NCBI GenBank assembly: GCA_029850565.1
Contig: JARCRR010000079.1
Coordinates: 1-8,216 of the forward strand
DNA from: Gallionella sp.
Lineage (GTDB): Bacteria; Pseudomonadota; Gammaproteobacteria; Burkholderiales; Gallionellaceae
Length of the DNA: 8,216 nt
Direction of reading: 5' to 3'
Shown here: one piece after another, positions 1 through 5,673 of the stretch
Layout: each line of letters starts with the position of its first letter
Position numbering within the stretch: position 1 is the stretch's first letter
The notes under the pieces: model-generated
Told to the model about the DNA's origin: nothing
The model's input: only the letters and a program-made list of their open reading frames with translations
The model's database searches: none
Translations under genes and position numbers: made by a program

Positions 1-686
1 CATGAATACACCATGAAGTTGGAGAAGCCCATCAATATCTTGGTCATCAGGGGCAGTTCGGAATGGAATCCCTCGAACACTTTGGCGAACGCCGGAATGA
101 CGAAGATGTTGACGACGACGATGGCGATGGCCATGGCGATGACGACGAACGCGGGGTAACGCAGCGCGGATTTGATGCGCTCGCGCATGTCCTTCTCGAA
201 CTCGAGATGCTCATACAGGCGCAGAAAGGTCTGATCCAGCATGCCGGTCATCTCGCCGACCTGCACCATGCTCAGATAGAACGACGAGAATATCTTGGGA
301 TGGCGCCGCATGGCGCTGGACAACTCGCGCCCGCTATCCAGACTTTCGCGCAGGTCTTGCAGCATCAGGGAGAACACCCGGTTCTGCGAGGATTCTTGCA
401 GTCCGGCCAAAGCGCGCATGATGGGCACACCCGCTTTGAGCAGGGTATACATCTGGCGCGAGAACAGCATCAGTTCCAGGGGATCGACAGTCTTCTTTTC
501 CGAGAGGCGCTGCCACAAGTCGGGCTCGGTCGATTTGACCTGGCCCGCGCCGGTCATCTTGATCTCGGTCGGTGTGATGCCGGTGTTGATGAGTTGGTCG
601 GCGATGGCGCCGCTGTCCACCCCCTCCAGCGAACCTTGCACCAGTTCACCGCGGGCGCTTCTTCCTCTATAAGAAAATACGGGCAT
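1..686 (-). CDS. GspF/PilC/MshG-family inner-membrane platform protein (partial, C-terminus cut by window edge)
   Basis: This is the polytopic inner-membrane platform of a type IV pilus, MSHA-type pilus or type II secretion machine, which couples the cytoplasmic ATPase to pilin assembly. Only the first 228 residues are present; the family is usually about 400, so the second half lies off the left edge. The N-terminus reads MPVFSYRGRSARGELVQG, the usual opening of the family. The first T2SSF domain runs from about residue 60 to 190, with the typical FSRQMYTLLKAGVPI segment, a VGEMTG(M)L turn and an ALRYPAF motif. A long hydrophobic membrane segment follows (about residues 170-195, AMAIAIVVVNIFVIPAF). 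The ATG shares one base with the stop of the upstream ATPase gene (TGATG), with a GGAAG ribosome-binding site inside that gene's end, so the two are translationally coupled. Pairing with a MshE-type ATPase favours MshG over PilC, but the sequence alone does not decide. Confidence 0.9.
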   Translation of the reverse strand, partial: MPVFSYRGRSARGELVQGSLEGVDSGAIADQLINTGITPTEIKMTGAGQVKSTEPDLWQRLSEKKTVDPLELMLFSRQMYTLLKAGVPIMRALAGLQESSQNRVFSLMLQDLRESLDSGRELSSAMRRHPKIFSSFYLSMVQVGEMTGMLDQTFLRLYEHLEFEKDMRERIKSALRYPAFVVIAMAIAIVVVNIFVIPAFAKVFEGFHSELPLMTKILMGFSNFMVYS

Positions 687-2389
687 CAGTCTTCCACTTG
701 ATTGCTGATGCGCATGACTTCGGAGATGCTGGTGTGTCCCAATTTCATCTCGTTCAAGGCTGCATCGATCAAGGTCTTACCCTTGAGGTAGCTGCGCGCG
801 GCTTGTATGAAGTGTGTGTTGTCTTCATACGCCGCGGCATCCACCAGCTCTTGCGTCATCTCCAGCATCTCGTAGACGCCCATGCGGCCGTGATAGCCCG
901 TACCGTTGCAGTGAGAACATCCGCGACCATGCATCAACCTGCCCCAATCGCCGCGCACCACTCCTTCCGATTCCAGCCATTCGACTTCTTGCGGTGATGG
1001 CAGGTGCACCTCGCCGCAGCTTTCGCACACGCGGCGCAACAAACGCTGTGCCAATACCGCTTGCACGGACGAAGCCACCATGTATTTCGGCACATCCATA
1101 TCCACCAGACGGAACAACGTGCCGGCAGAGTCGCGGGTGTGCAGGGTGGAAAACACCAGGTGACCCGTCATGGCGGCACGCATACCGATCTGCGCTGTCT
1201 CCGTATCGCGCATCTCGCCGATGAGGATCACGTCCGGGTCTTGGCGCAAAGCGGAGCGCAACACCTTTGAAAAAGTCAGCTCGATCTTTTCGTTGACCTG
1301 CACCTGGTTGATGCCGGGCAGACGATATTCCACCGGGTCTTCCACGGTGATGATCTTTTGTTCGATGGTGTTGATCTCGGCCAGACCGGCATACAGGGTG
1401 GTGGTCTTGCCGGAACCTGTCGGGCCGGTGACCAGCACCATGCCGTTGCTGCGCTGGATGATCTCGCGGAAGCGTTTGAGCATATCCGGCGGCATGCCCA
1501 GTTTATCCAATGTCAGGAAGCTTCCGCTCTGGTTGAGCAGACGCATGACCACGGATTCGCCGTATTGGGTGGGCATGGTGGAGATACGCACATCCACCGC
1601 CTGTTCGCGCACGCGGATGTTGAAACGACCGTCTTGCGGCAAGCGTTTTTCGGAGATGTCCAGACCCGACATCAGTTTCAAGCGCAAGGCGATGGAAGCG
1701 GCGATCTTGCTATCCGCTTCGGTTTGCAGATGCAGGGCACCATCGATGCGGAAGCGTATCTGCAAACGGGTCTCCAGCGGCTCGATGTGAATGTCGGAAG
1801 CATTCACCTGCGCGGCATCTTCGAACATGGTTTGCAACAGCTTCACCACGGGCGCCTCTTCGGTGCCGACGGTATCGCTCAGCGCGCCGAAGTCGATATA
1901 GCTCTCGCCCAAATCTTCCGATATCTCGCGCGCCAATCCGCTGATCTCATCGGTACGGCGATAGACGCGGTCGATGGTTTCCAGCAACTGCCCCTCGGTG
2001 ACCACGGCCACGTCGATATCGCGTTTGAGGATGCGCGATATCTCGTCGAAAGCGAATAGGTCGGTCGGATCGGTCATGCCCACCACCAACAATCCGTTTC
2101 GTTCTTCCAGCGCCAGCGCCCGGAAACGGCGCGCCTGATTCTCGGGCAAGCGGCGCACGATCTCCAGATTGGGGTTGTAGTACTTCAGGTTGATGTAAGG
2201 GATGTTGAGTTGCTTGGCCAGCGTCTCGGATATCTGGTCTTCGGTGATGAAGCCATTGTCCACCAGCACCCGACCCAGTTTGCGACTCGTGCGTTTTTGC
2301 TGTTCAAGTGCGAATTGCAGTTGATCGAGCGAGATGAGTTTTTGCTGTACCAGCAAGTCGCCCAAGCGGATTTTTTCCGGACGCGCCAT
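686..2389 (-). CDS. MshE/PilB/GspE-family assembly ATPase with MshEN c-di-GMP-binding-type N-terminus
   Basis: A cytoplasmic hexameric ATPase (567 aa) that powers pilin or pseudopilin assembly through the F-type platform protein encoded immediately downstream. The N-terminus (residues 7-60) has two tandem MshEN-type motifs, RLGDLLVQQKLIS...LEQQ and KLGRVLVDNGFIT...AKQ, the known c-di-GMP-binding arrangement. In the first repeat the usual glycine at motif position 10 is Lys. The ATPase core has a Walker A GPTGSGKTT (322-330), an Asp box ITVEDPVEYR (347-356), a Walker B DPDVILIGEMRD (384-395) and a His box GHLVFSTLHT (409-418). A tetracysteine zinc site follows (C455/C458 and C491/C494), typical of GspE/PilB. 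The ATG at 2389 is preceded by a strong AGGGGG ribosome-binding site (2394-2400). The gene diverges from trmL. The exact system (MSHA-like pilus, type IV pilus or secretion) is inferred; the MshEN domain and close F-protein partner favour MshE-like. Confidence 0.93.
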   Translation of the reverse strand: MARPEKIRLGDLLVQQKLISLDQLQFALEQQKRTSRKLGRVLVDNGFITEDQISETLAKQLNIPYINLKYYNPNLEIVRRLPENQARRFRALALEERNGLLVVGMTDPTDLFAFDEISRILKRDIDVAVVTEGQLLETIDRVYRRTDEISGLAREISEDLGESYIDFGALSDTVGTEEAPVVKLLQTMFEDAAQVNASDIHIEPLETRLQIRFRIDGALHLQTEADSKIAASIALRLKLMSGLDISEKRLPQDGRFNIRVREQAVDVRISTMPTQYGESVVMRLLNQSGSFLTLDKLGMPPDMLKRFREIIQRSNGMVLVTGPTGSGKTTTLYAGLAEINTIEQKIITVEDPVEYRLPGINQVQVNEKIELTFSKVLRSALRQDPDVILIGEMRDTETAQIGMRAAMTGHLVFSTLHTRDSAGTLFRLVDMDVPKYMVASSVQAVLAQRLLRRVCESCGEVHLPSPQEVEWLESEGVVRGDWGRLMHGRGCSHCNGTGYHGRMGVYEMLEMTQELVDAAAYEDNTHFIQAARSYLKGKTLIDAALNEMKLGHTSISEVMRISNQVED

Positions 2390-2393
2390 AATT

Positions 2394-2400
2394 CCCCCCT
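2394..2400 (-). promoter_or_regulatory. Strong ribosome-binding site of the MshE-like ATPase gene
   Basis: Minus-strand AGGGGGG lies four bases upstream of the ATG at 2389 (AATT spacer). This purine run supports the chosen start of the ATPase. Confidence 0.6.
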
Positions 2401-2417
2401 GAAGATTTTTTCGAGAC

Positions 2418-2442
2418 GCTAACGATGCAAGCGAAAGTTAGC
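2418..2442. repeat. Inverted repeat in the divergent intergenic region
   Basis: GCTAAC (2418-2423) and GTTAGC (2437-2442) are perfect 6-base inverted arms around a 13-base spacer. It sits between the divergent ATPase and trmL genes and overlaps the candidate -10 of the ATPase promoter. It could be an operator half-site pair or a chance repeat; nothing in the sequence distinguishes these. Confidence 0.3.
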
Positions 2443-2463
2443 CGTTTTTCCCAGCACTGACAA
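2435..2463 (-). promoter_or_regulatory. Candidate sigma70-type promoter for the ATPase/platform pair
   Basis: On the minus strand TTGTCA (2463-2458, five of six matches to the -35 consensus) is followed after exactly 17 bases by TAACTT (2440-2435, only three of six matches to the -10 consensus). It lies in the 84-base region between the divergent ATPase and trmL genes. The weak -10 makes this tentative. Part of the -10 overlaps an inverted repeat (GCTAAC/GTTAGC). Confidence 0.25.
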
Positions 2464-2473
2464 GGCTTATTCT

Positions 2474-2935
2474 GTGTTCAATGTGATTCTGTACCAGCCG
2501 GAAATCCCGCCCAACACCGGCAACATCATCCGCCTGTGTGCCAATACCGGTGCGCGCCTGCATCTGATCCGCCCGCTCGGGTTCGAGTTGGATGACAAGC
2601 AGTTGAAACGTGCCGGCTTGGACTATCACGAATATGCATCACTGAAGGTGCACGACAGCTTGCAGGCGTGTCTGCAAAGCATGCCGCAGACGCGCGTATT
2701 CGCTTTCACCACGAAGGGGTCCCATCCGTTCCATGAGGTTCGATATCGCAAGGACGATGCCTTTTTGTTCGGGCCGGAGAGTCGGGGCTTGCCGGGCGAG
2801 ATATTGGAATCGCTGGCGCCGGAACAGCGTTTACGTTTGCCGATGCTGCCCGACAACCGCAGTCTGAATCTTTCCAATACCGTCGCAGTGGCCGTGTATG
2901 AGGCTTGGCGGCAGTGCGGGTTTGAGGGGGCTTGA
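2474..2935 (+). CDS. trmL: tRNA (cytidine(34)-2'-O)-methyltransferase TrmL
   Basis: A SPOUT-class methyltransferase (153 aa, normal length) that uses S-adenosylmethionine to 2'-O-methylate the wobble base 34 of tRNA-Leu isoacceptors in the cytoplasm. All three family signatures are visible: the N-terminal PEIPPNTGNIIRLCANTGA (residues 9-27, motif 1), FGPESRGLP (99-107, motif 2), and the knot-forming LPMLPDNRSLNLSNTVAVAV (122-141, motif 3). The start is a GTG at 2474 with a modest AAGG (2462-2465) eight bases upstream; the protein then begins MFNVILYQPEIPP, as expected for the family. It is the only plus-strand gene here. It converges on gpsA and diverges from the pilus-type ATPase, whereas trmL is often co-directional with secB-gpsA in betaproteobacteria, which suggests a local inversion (inference). 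Confidence 0.95.
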   Translation: MFNVILYQPEIPPNTGNIIRLCANTGARLHLIRPLGFELDDKQLKRAGLDYHEYASLKVHDSLQACLQSMPQTRVFAFTTKGSHPFHEVRYRKDDAFLFGPESRGLPGEILESLAPEQRLRLPMLPDNRSLNLSNTVAVAVYEAWRQCGFEGA

Positions 2936-2943
2936 GTTTTTTC

Positions 2944-2976
2944 GCCAGCAAGCTTGTCGAAGCGAGCGGCTCCTAC
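2944..2976 (-). repeat. REP-like palindrome with GTAG head between convergent trmL and gpsA
   Basis: On the minus strand a GTAGGA head (GTAG at 2976-2973) is followed by an imperfect hairpin. Its stem pairs 2944-2946 with 2968-2970 (GCC/GGC), 2948-2949 with 2966-2967 (GC/GC), and 2952-2955 with 2960-2963 (GCTT/AAGC), around a GTCG loop. There is one bulged A and an AA/GA internal loop. A GTAG tetranucleotide followed by an imperfect palindrome is the known layout of repetitive extragenic palindromes mobilised by RAYT (TnpA-REP) transposases. It fills almost the whole 49-base gap between two stop codons, the usual REP location. No copy count can be seen from this window. Confidence 0.55.
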
Positions 2977-2984
2977 AACAATGA

Positions 2985-4061
2985 TTAGAGCGTGCGATAT
3001 TGCCCCGTGTTGAATTCTTCACCGGGCTGGCGGCTGAGCAATGCTTCCACCGCTTTATCGGCAGGAAGATTCTCATACAGCACGCGATACACCGCTTGGC
3101 AGATGGGCATCTCGACACCTTGCTGTTGGGCGATGCGTTGCACTTCGCGCGCGGTGTATACACCCTCCGCCACATGCCCCAATTCGACAAGGATGGTGGA
3201 GAGCGAGTGGTGCTGCGCGAGCAACATGCCGACTTGGCGGTTGCGCGACAGATCGCCGGTACAGGTGAGGATGAGGTCGCCCACGCCTGACAATCCACCC
3301 AAGGTCTCGGCACGACCGCCCATCTGCAAACCGAGGCGCGACATCTCGGCCAGACCGCGTGTCAATAATGCGGCACGTGCATTCAGCCCCATCTGCATAC
3401 CATCGCAGATACCCGCGGCGATAGCCAATACGTTCTTGATGGCACCGCCGATCTCGACACCGACCACATCGGTGCTGGAATAGATACGCAAGCGTGAATG
3501 GTGCAGCGCTTTGGCGGTACGTTGTGCGAACTCGCCATCATTGGAGGCCAGCGTCAATGCGGTAGGCAGCCCACGGGCCACCTCTTGCGCAAAGCTCGGT
3601 CCCGTCAACGCACCGCGCGGGAAATTCGCAGGCAAGGTCTCATTGACGATCTGATGAGGCAACAATGAGGTGATCGTCTCGATGCCTTTGCACAGCCAGA
3701 TGACACCCGGAAATTTAACTTCGCCTTTCTCGTTTGCCCTTTCTCCCGCTTGCGGGGGCAAGTCGGATAGGGGGCGTGCGGGGAAACGACCTGCAATCTG
3801 TTGCATCACAGGACGCAGACCCGATACCGGCACCGCGGCGATGATCAGCTCTGTCTGGTCCAGTGCTTGAGCAAGGTCTGCAGTGATGGCGAGATTCTGT
3901 GGAAGCTGTATGTCTGGCAGATATCGCTGGTTGCGACGAGTGTCGCGCATCGCGCCGGCCTGTGCTTCGTCACGCGCCCACAGAGTGACCTCATGCCGTG
4001 CCGCGAAACTGATCGCCAGTGCCGTACCCCATGCGCCAGAACCCAGAACAGCGATACGCAT
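2985..4061 (-). CDS. gpsA: Glycerol-3-phosphate dehydrogenase [NAD(P)+] with in-frame repeat-derived insertion
   Basis: A cytosolic enzyme that reduces dihydroxyacetone phosphate to sn-glycerol 3-phosphate, the backbone of phospholipids. It has an N-terminal Rossmann motif GSGAWG (residues 7-12), the CKG motif (Lys125), GPSFAQE (154-160), the catalytic-type Lys209 in GGAIKN, and GLSGVGDLILTCTGDLSRNR (256-275). At 358 aa it is about 22-25 residues longer than typical GpsA. The excess is residues 98-119, between the segment ending FPARP and the strand VIWLCKG. This segment is encoded by a palindromic repeat (separate entry), and the frame is intact. I chose the ATG at 4061, which shares one base with the upstream stop (TGATG); a TTG one codon earlier is possible. 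It is the last gene of the minus-strand run starting at the DUF2892 gene, and no canonical terminator follows, only a REP-like palindrome. Whether the insertion affects activity cannot be read from sequence. Confidence 0.96.
   Translation of the reverse strand: MRIAVLGSGAWGTALAISFAARHEVTLWARDEAQAGAMRDTRRNQRYLPDIQLPQNLAITADLAQALDQTELIIAAVPVSGLRPVMQQIAGRFPARPLSDLPPQAGERANEKGEVKFPGVIWLCKGIETITSLLPHQIVNETLPANFPRGALTGPSFAQEVARGLPTALTLASNDGEFAQRTAKALHHSRLRIYSSTDVVGVEIGGAIKNVLAIAAGICDGMQMGLNARAALLTRGLAEMSRLGLQMGGRAETLGGLSGVGDLILTCTGDLSRNRQVGMLLAQHHSLSTILVELGHVAEGVYTAREVQRIAQQQGVEMPICQAVYRVLYENLPADKAVEALLSRQPGEEFNTGQYRTL
3705..3776. repeat. GC-rich palindromic repeat inserted in frame within gpsA
   Basis: The core is CCCGC-TT-GCGGG (3745-3756), extended by a C-G pair and a G-T wobble to 3743-3758. 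Outer arms GCCC (3736-3739) and GGGC (3772-3775) pair around it. Read on the gpsA strand it encodes about 22 residues starting LSDLPPQAGE and ending KGEVKFPG, a segment absent from ordinary GpsA proteins. The flanks on both sides align normally with the family. The CCCGCAAGCGGG palindrome with CCCTCTCC-like flanks resembles small intergenic repeats that occur in many proteobacteria, and peptides such as LPPQAGE are commonly seen when such repeats are translated (from memory, not searched). The exact insertion boundaries are estimated from where family similarity stops and restarts. Confidence 0.7.
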
Positions 4062-4495
4062 CAATCGCCCCAGACGTCGTTACTTTTCACGTAACCAGTA
4101 GTGCTGTCACGATGGCGCACTTTGACCCAGCCTGCGCCCGCATTGCCCAACCACTCCAATCCGAGTTGACGCGGCGCGATGAACGCTACGGTAGCACTGT
4201 CGTCCCAGTTGGTGCGGACCGTGGTGGTCTCTGTCGTCACCACCACATAACGTTTGCTGCTGAGATTGCGCTTCTCGATCCAGAATATCTTGCCTCCGGA
4301 ATCGCGCACTTTGACCCAGTTCTCCAACACCACGATTTGCTCCAAGGGGAGATAGCGGGTGGCAACGAACAGTTTGTTGGCCTTGAGCGAATTGGCATCG
4401 TAAAGGATTGCCGGTTCCGCCACCGACACGAACTCGATTGCCGCAGCCGTTTGGCTTGCGGCAAGGAGTGACAGTGCGATGACGTATCCGCGCAT
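4061..4495 (-). CDS. Exported SH3b-domain protein (two SH3-like domains)
   Basis: A 144-residue protein of unknown specific function. It opens with a signal peptide (residues 1-19; MRGYVIALSLLAASQTAAA, probable cleavage after AAA), so it is periplasmic. The mature part shows two consecutive bacterial SH3-like units. One is about residues 21-77 (AEPAILYDANS... NWVKVRDSGGKIFWI), the other about 83-141 (TTTVRTNWDDSATVAFI... GWVKVRHRDSTTGYV). Each ends in the typical WVKVRD/G-Y/W-V pattern of SH3_3/SH3_4-type domains, which often bind peptidoglycan or peptide. There are no cysteines and no catalytic motif. Its ATG shares one base with the secB stop and its own stop shares one base with the gpsA ATG, so it is translationally coupled on both sides. 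A role in the cell wall is only suggested by the fold and export signal. Confidence 0.85.
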   Translation of the reverse strand: MRGYVIALSLLAASQTAAAIEFVSVAEPAILYDANSLKANKLFVATRYLPLEQIVVLENWVKVRDSGGKIFWIEKRNLSSKRYVVVTTETTTVRTNWDDSATVAFIAPRQLGLEWLGNAGAGWVKVRHRDSTTGYVKSNDVWGD

Positions 4496-4983
4496 CAGTG
4501 TTTCACCGTCGCTGCGGCTTCAGCTTGAGCCAACGCCTGTTGTTTTTGTTGCTGGTAGATGACATCGAAGTTGATCGGGTTGAGCAGCACCGGGGCGAAA
4601 CCACCGCGCACCGCCACGTCGGATACCACTTCGCGCAGATACGGGTAGAGGATGTTCGGACACATCACCGCCAGCACGTTCTCCATCTCTTCTGCAGGGA
4701 TGTTACGGATCTGGAAGATGCCCGCCTGCTTGGCTTCGATCAGGAACATGACTTTGTCTTTTTCAGGCAGTTTGGCCGTCACCGTGATCGTGACCACGAC
4801 CTCGAACACGCCCTCTTCGACCGATGCGGCCTGCGTTTGCAACTGCAGGTCGATCTGCGGATTCGTGTGCTCAAGGAAGACGGCCGGTGCATTGGGAATC
4901 TCCAGCGACAGGTCTTTCACATAGAGTTTTTCGATGTTGAAGATGGGGGTGGCAGGTGGGGTGCTGGTTGCTGCTTCAGTCAT
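4495..4983 (-). CDS. secB: Protein-export chaperone SecB
   Basis: A cytosolic homotetrameric chaperone that holds precursor proteins unfolded and delivers them to SecA for export through SecYEG. The length is normal (162 aa). Diagnostic segments are FNIEKLYVKDLSLEIPNAP (residues 15-33), the beta-rich middle with VTITVTAKLPEKDKVMFLIEAKQAGIF (63-90), CPNILYPYLRE (108-118) and RGGFAPVLLNPINFD (126-140). A Gln/Ala-rich tail follows. The ATG at 4983 has an AAGGA ribosome-binding site (4990-4994) in the 13-base gap after grxC. Downstream the TGATG overlap couples it to the SH3 protein gene. The neighbours grxC upstream and gpsA downstream are the standard proteobacterial secB context. Confidence 0.97.
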   Translation of the reverse strand: MTEAATSTPPATPIFNIEKLYVKDLSLEIPNAPAVFLEHTNPQIDLQLQTQAASVEEGVFEVVVTITVTAKLPEKDKVMFLIEAKQAGIFQIRNIPAEEMENVLAVMCPNILYPYLREVVSDVAVRGGFAPVLLNPINFDVIYQQQKQQALAQAEAAATVKH

Positions 4984-4996
4984 TTCTTTTCCTTGG

Positions 4997-5254
4997 TTAT
5001 TTATTCAATAGCGGTATCAAACCGCCGGTCCGGTCTAATGCAAACAGGTCATCACAGCCACCCACGTGAGTTTCGTCGATGTATATCTGCGGCACGGTGC
5101 GACGCCCGGTCTTGGCTTCCATCAATGCGCGTTTCTCGGGATTCAAGTCGATGCGTATCTTCTCGATTTCCTTCACCCCTTTGCTCAGCAGCAGTCGCTC
5201 AGCGTTGATGCAGTAAGGACAAACGGCAGTGCAATACATCACGACCCTGGCCAT
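4997..5254 (-). CDS. grxC: Glutaredoxin 3 (GrxC)
   Basis: A small cytosolic dithiol oxidoreductase that uses glutathione to reduce protein disulfides and mixed disulfides. It is 85 aa from the ATG at 5254, the normal size. The thioredoxin fold carries the CPYC active site (C12, C15), a TVP cis-proline motif (53-55, TVPQIYID) and GGCDDL (65-70) for glutathione contact. The in-frame ATG further upstream (5293) would add 13 residues that lie inside the rhodanese gene and are not family-like. The ATG at 5254 is therefore preferred; it starts the family-typical ARVVMYCTAVCPYC and has AAGAG just upstream. It lies 5 bases after the rhodanese stop and 13 bases before secB. Its position next to a rhodanese suggests joint work on thiol and persulfide chemistry (inference). 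Confidence 0.96.
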   Translation of the reverse strand: MARVVMYCTAVCPYCINAERLLLSKGVKEIEKIRIDLNPEKRALMEAKTGRRTVPQIYIDETHVGGCDDLFALDRTGGLIPLLNK

Positions 5255-5259
5255 GGCTC

Positions 5260-5673
5260 TTATCTTTCCAAGGGCAGATTGGCTTTTTGCCATGCCATCA
5301 CACCACCCGTCAACAGATGCGTCTGAGTAAAACCTTGTTTGTTCAAGAAGACCGTTGCACCTGCCGCACGTGCACCGCTACGACACACGACGACGATGGG
5401 ACGGTCGCGATACTTTTCGAGTTCGCCGATGCGATCCTTCAATTGGCCGGTCGGGATCAGGCGGCTGTTGATGATATGGCCCGAGTCATATTCTCCTTGC
5501 TCACGCACATCCAACACCACTGCATTTTGGCGGTTGATCAGATTCATGGCGTGCAGCGTATCCACTTCCTTGATGCCGCGCAGGCGATTGCCATAGAACG
5601 ACCAGAACAACATGTAGCCGCTGATGAACGTGATGGAAACGGTCAAGACATTATTTTGCAGGAACTGCAGCAC
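5260..5673 (-). CDS. Membrane-anchored single-domain rhodanese
   Basis: A 137-residue sulfurtransferase-type protein. Residues about 9-27 (VLTVSITFISGYMLFWSFY) form one N-terminal membrane anchor, followed by a single rhodanese domain (about 35-135). The active-site loop is CRSGAR with the persulfide-forming Cys97. The CH2A-like LDVREQGEYDSGHI (54-67) and C-terminal LLTGGVMAWQKANLPL (120-135) motifs are intact. A GTG start at 5673 is used, with GAGGAG seven bases upstream; both lie within the last codons of the pglL gene (23-base overlap). It is followed after 5 bases by grxC. The substrate is unknown; the family moves sulfane sulfur from thiosulfate or persulfides to thiol acceptors, and glutaredoxin is a possible partner. 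E. coli YgaP is a related membrane rhodanese, but there the membrane helices are C-terminal. Confidence 0.94.
   Translation of the reverse strand: MLQFLQNNVLTVSITFISGYMLFWSFYGNRLRGIKEVDTLHAMNLINRQNAVVLDVREQGEYDSGHIINSRLIPTGQLKDRIGELEKYRDRPIVVVCRSGARAAGATVFLNKQGFTQTHLLTGGVMAWQKANLPLER

Noticed and set aside
63..701. Long plus-strand open frame (212 codons) with Asp/His-rich N-terminus
   Set aside because: It is the antisense shadow of the GspF/PilC-like gene. The minus-strand reading matches the family from the first residue, while the plus-strand protein is low-complexity and unlike any family.
1358..2059. Plus-strand open frame of 233 codons opposite the ATPase gene
   Set aside because: Shadow of the ATPase coding sequence; His/Gln/Asp-rich composition typical of antisense readings, no ribosome-binding site and no recognisable domain.
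2944..2970. Hairpin as an intrinsic terminator for trmL or gpsA
   Set aside because: No T-run follows the stem in either direction: on the plus strand the T-run precedes it, and on the minus strand GAAAAAAC follows it. The GTAG head fits a REP better.
3705..3776. gpsA as a pseudogene broken by the inserted repeat
   Set aside because: The reading frame is open throughout, and all catalytic and binding motifs before and after the insert are intact.
4498..5208. Plus-strand open frame of 236 codons opposite secB and grxC
   Set aside because: Both minus-strand genes are unmistakable, and the plus-strand product has antisense-type composition.
5255..5293. N-terminal extension of GrxC from the ATG at 5293
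   Set aside because: The extra 13 residues overlap the rhodanese gene and are not part of glutaredoxin 3. The ATG at 5254 gives the normal 85-residue protein.
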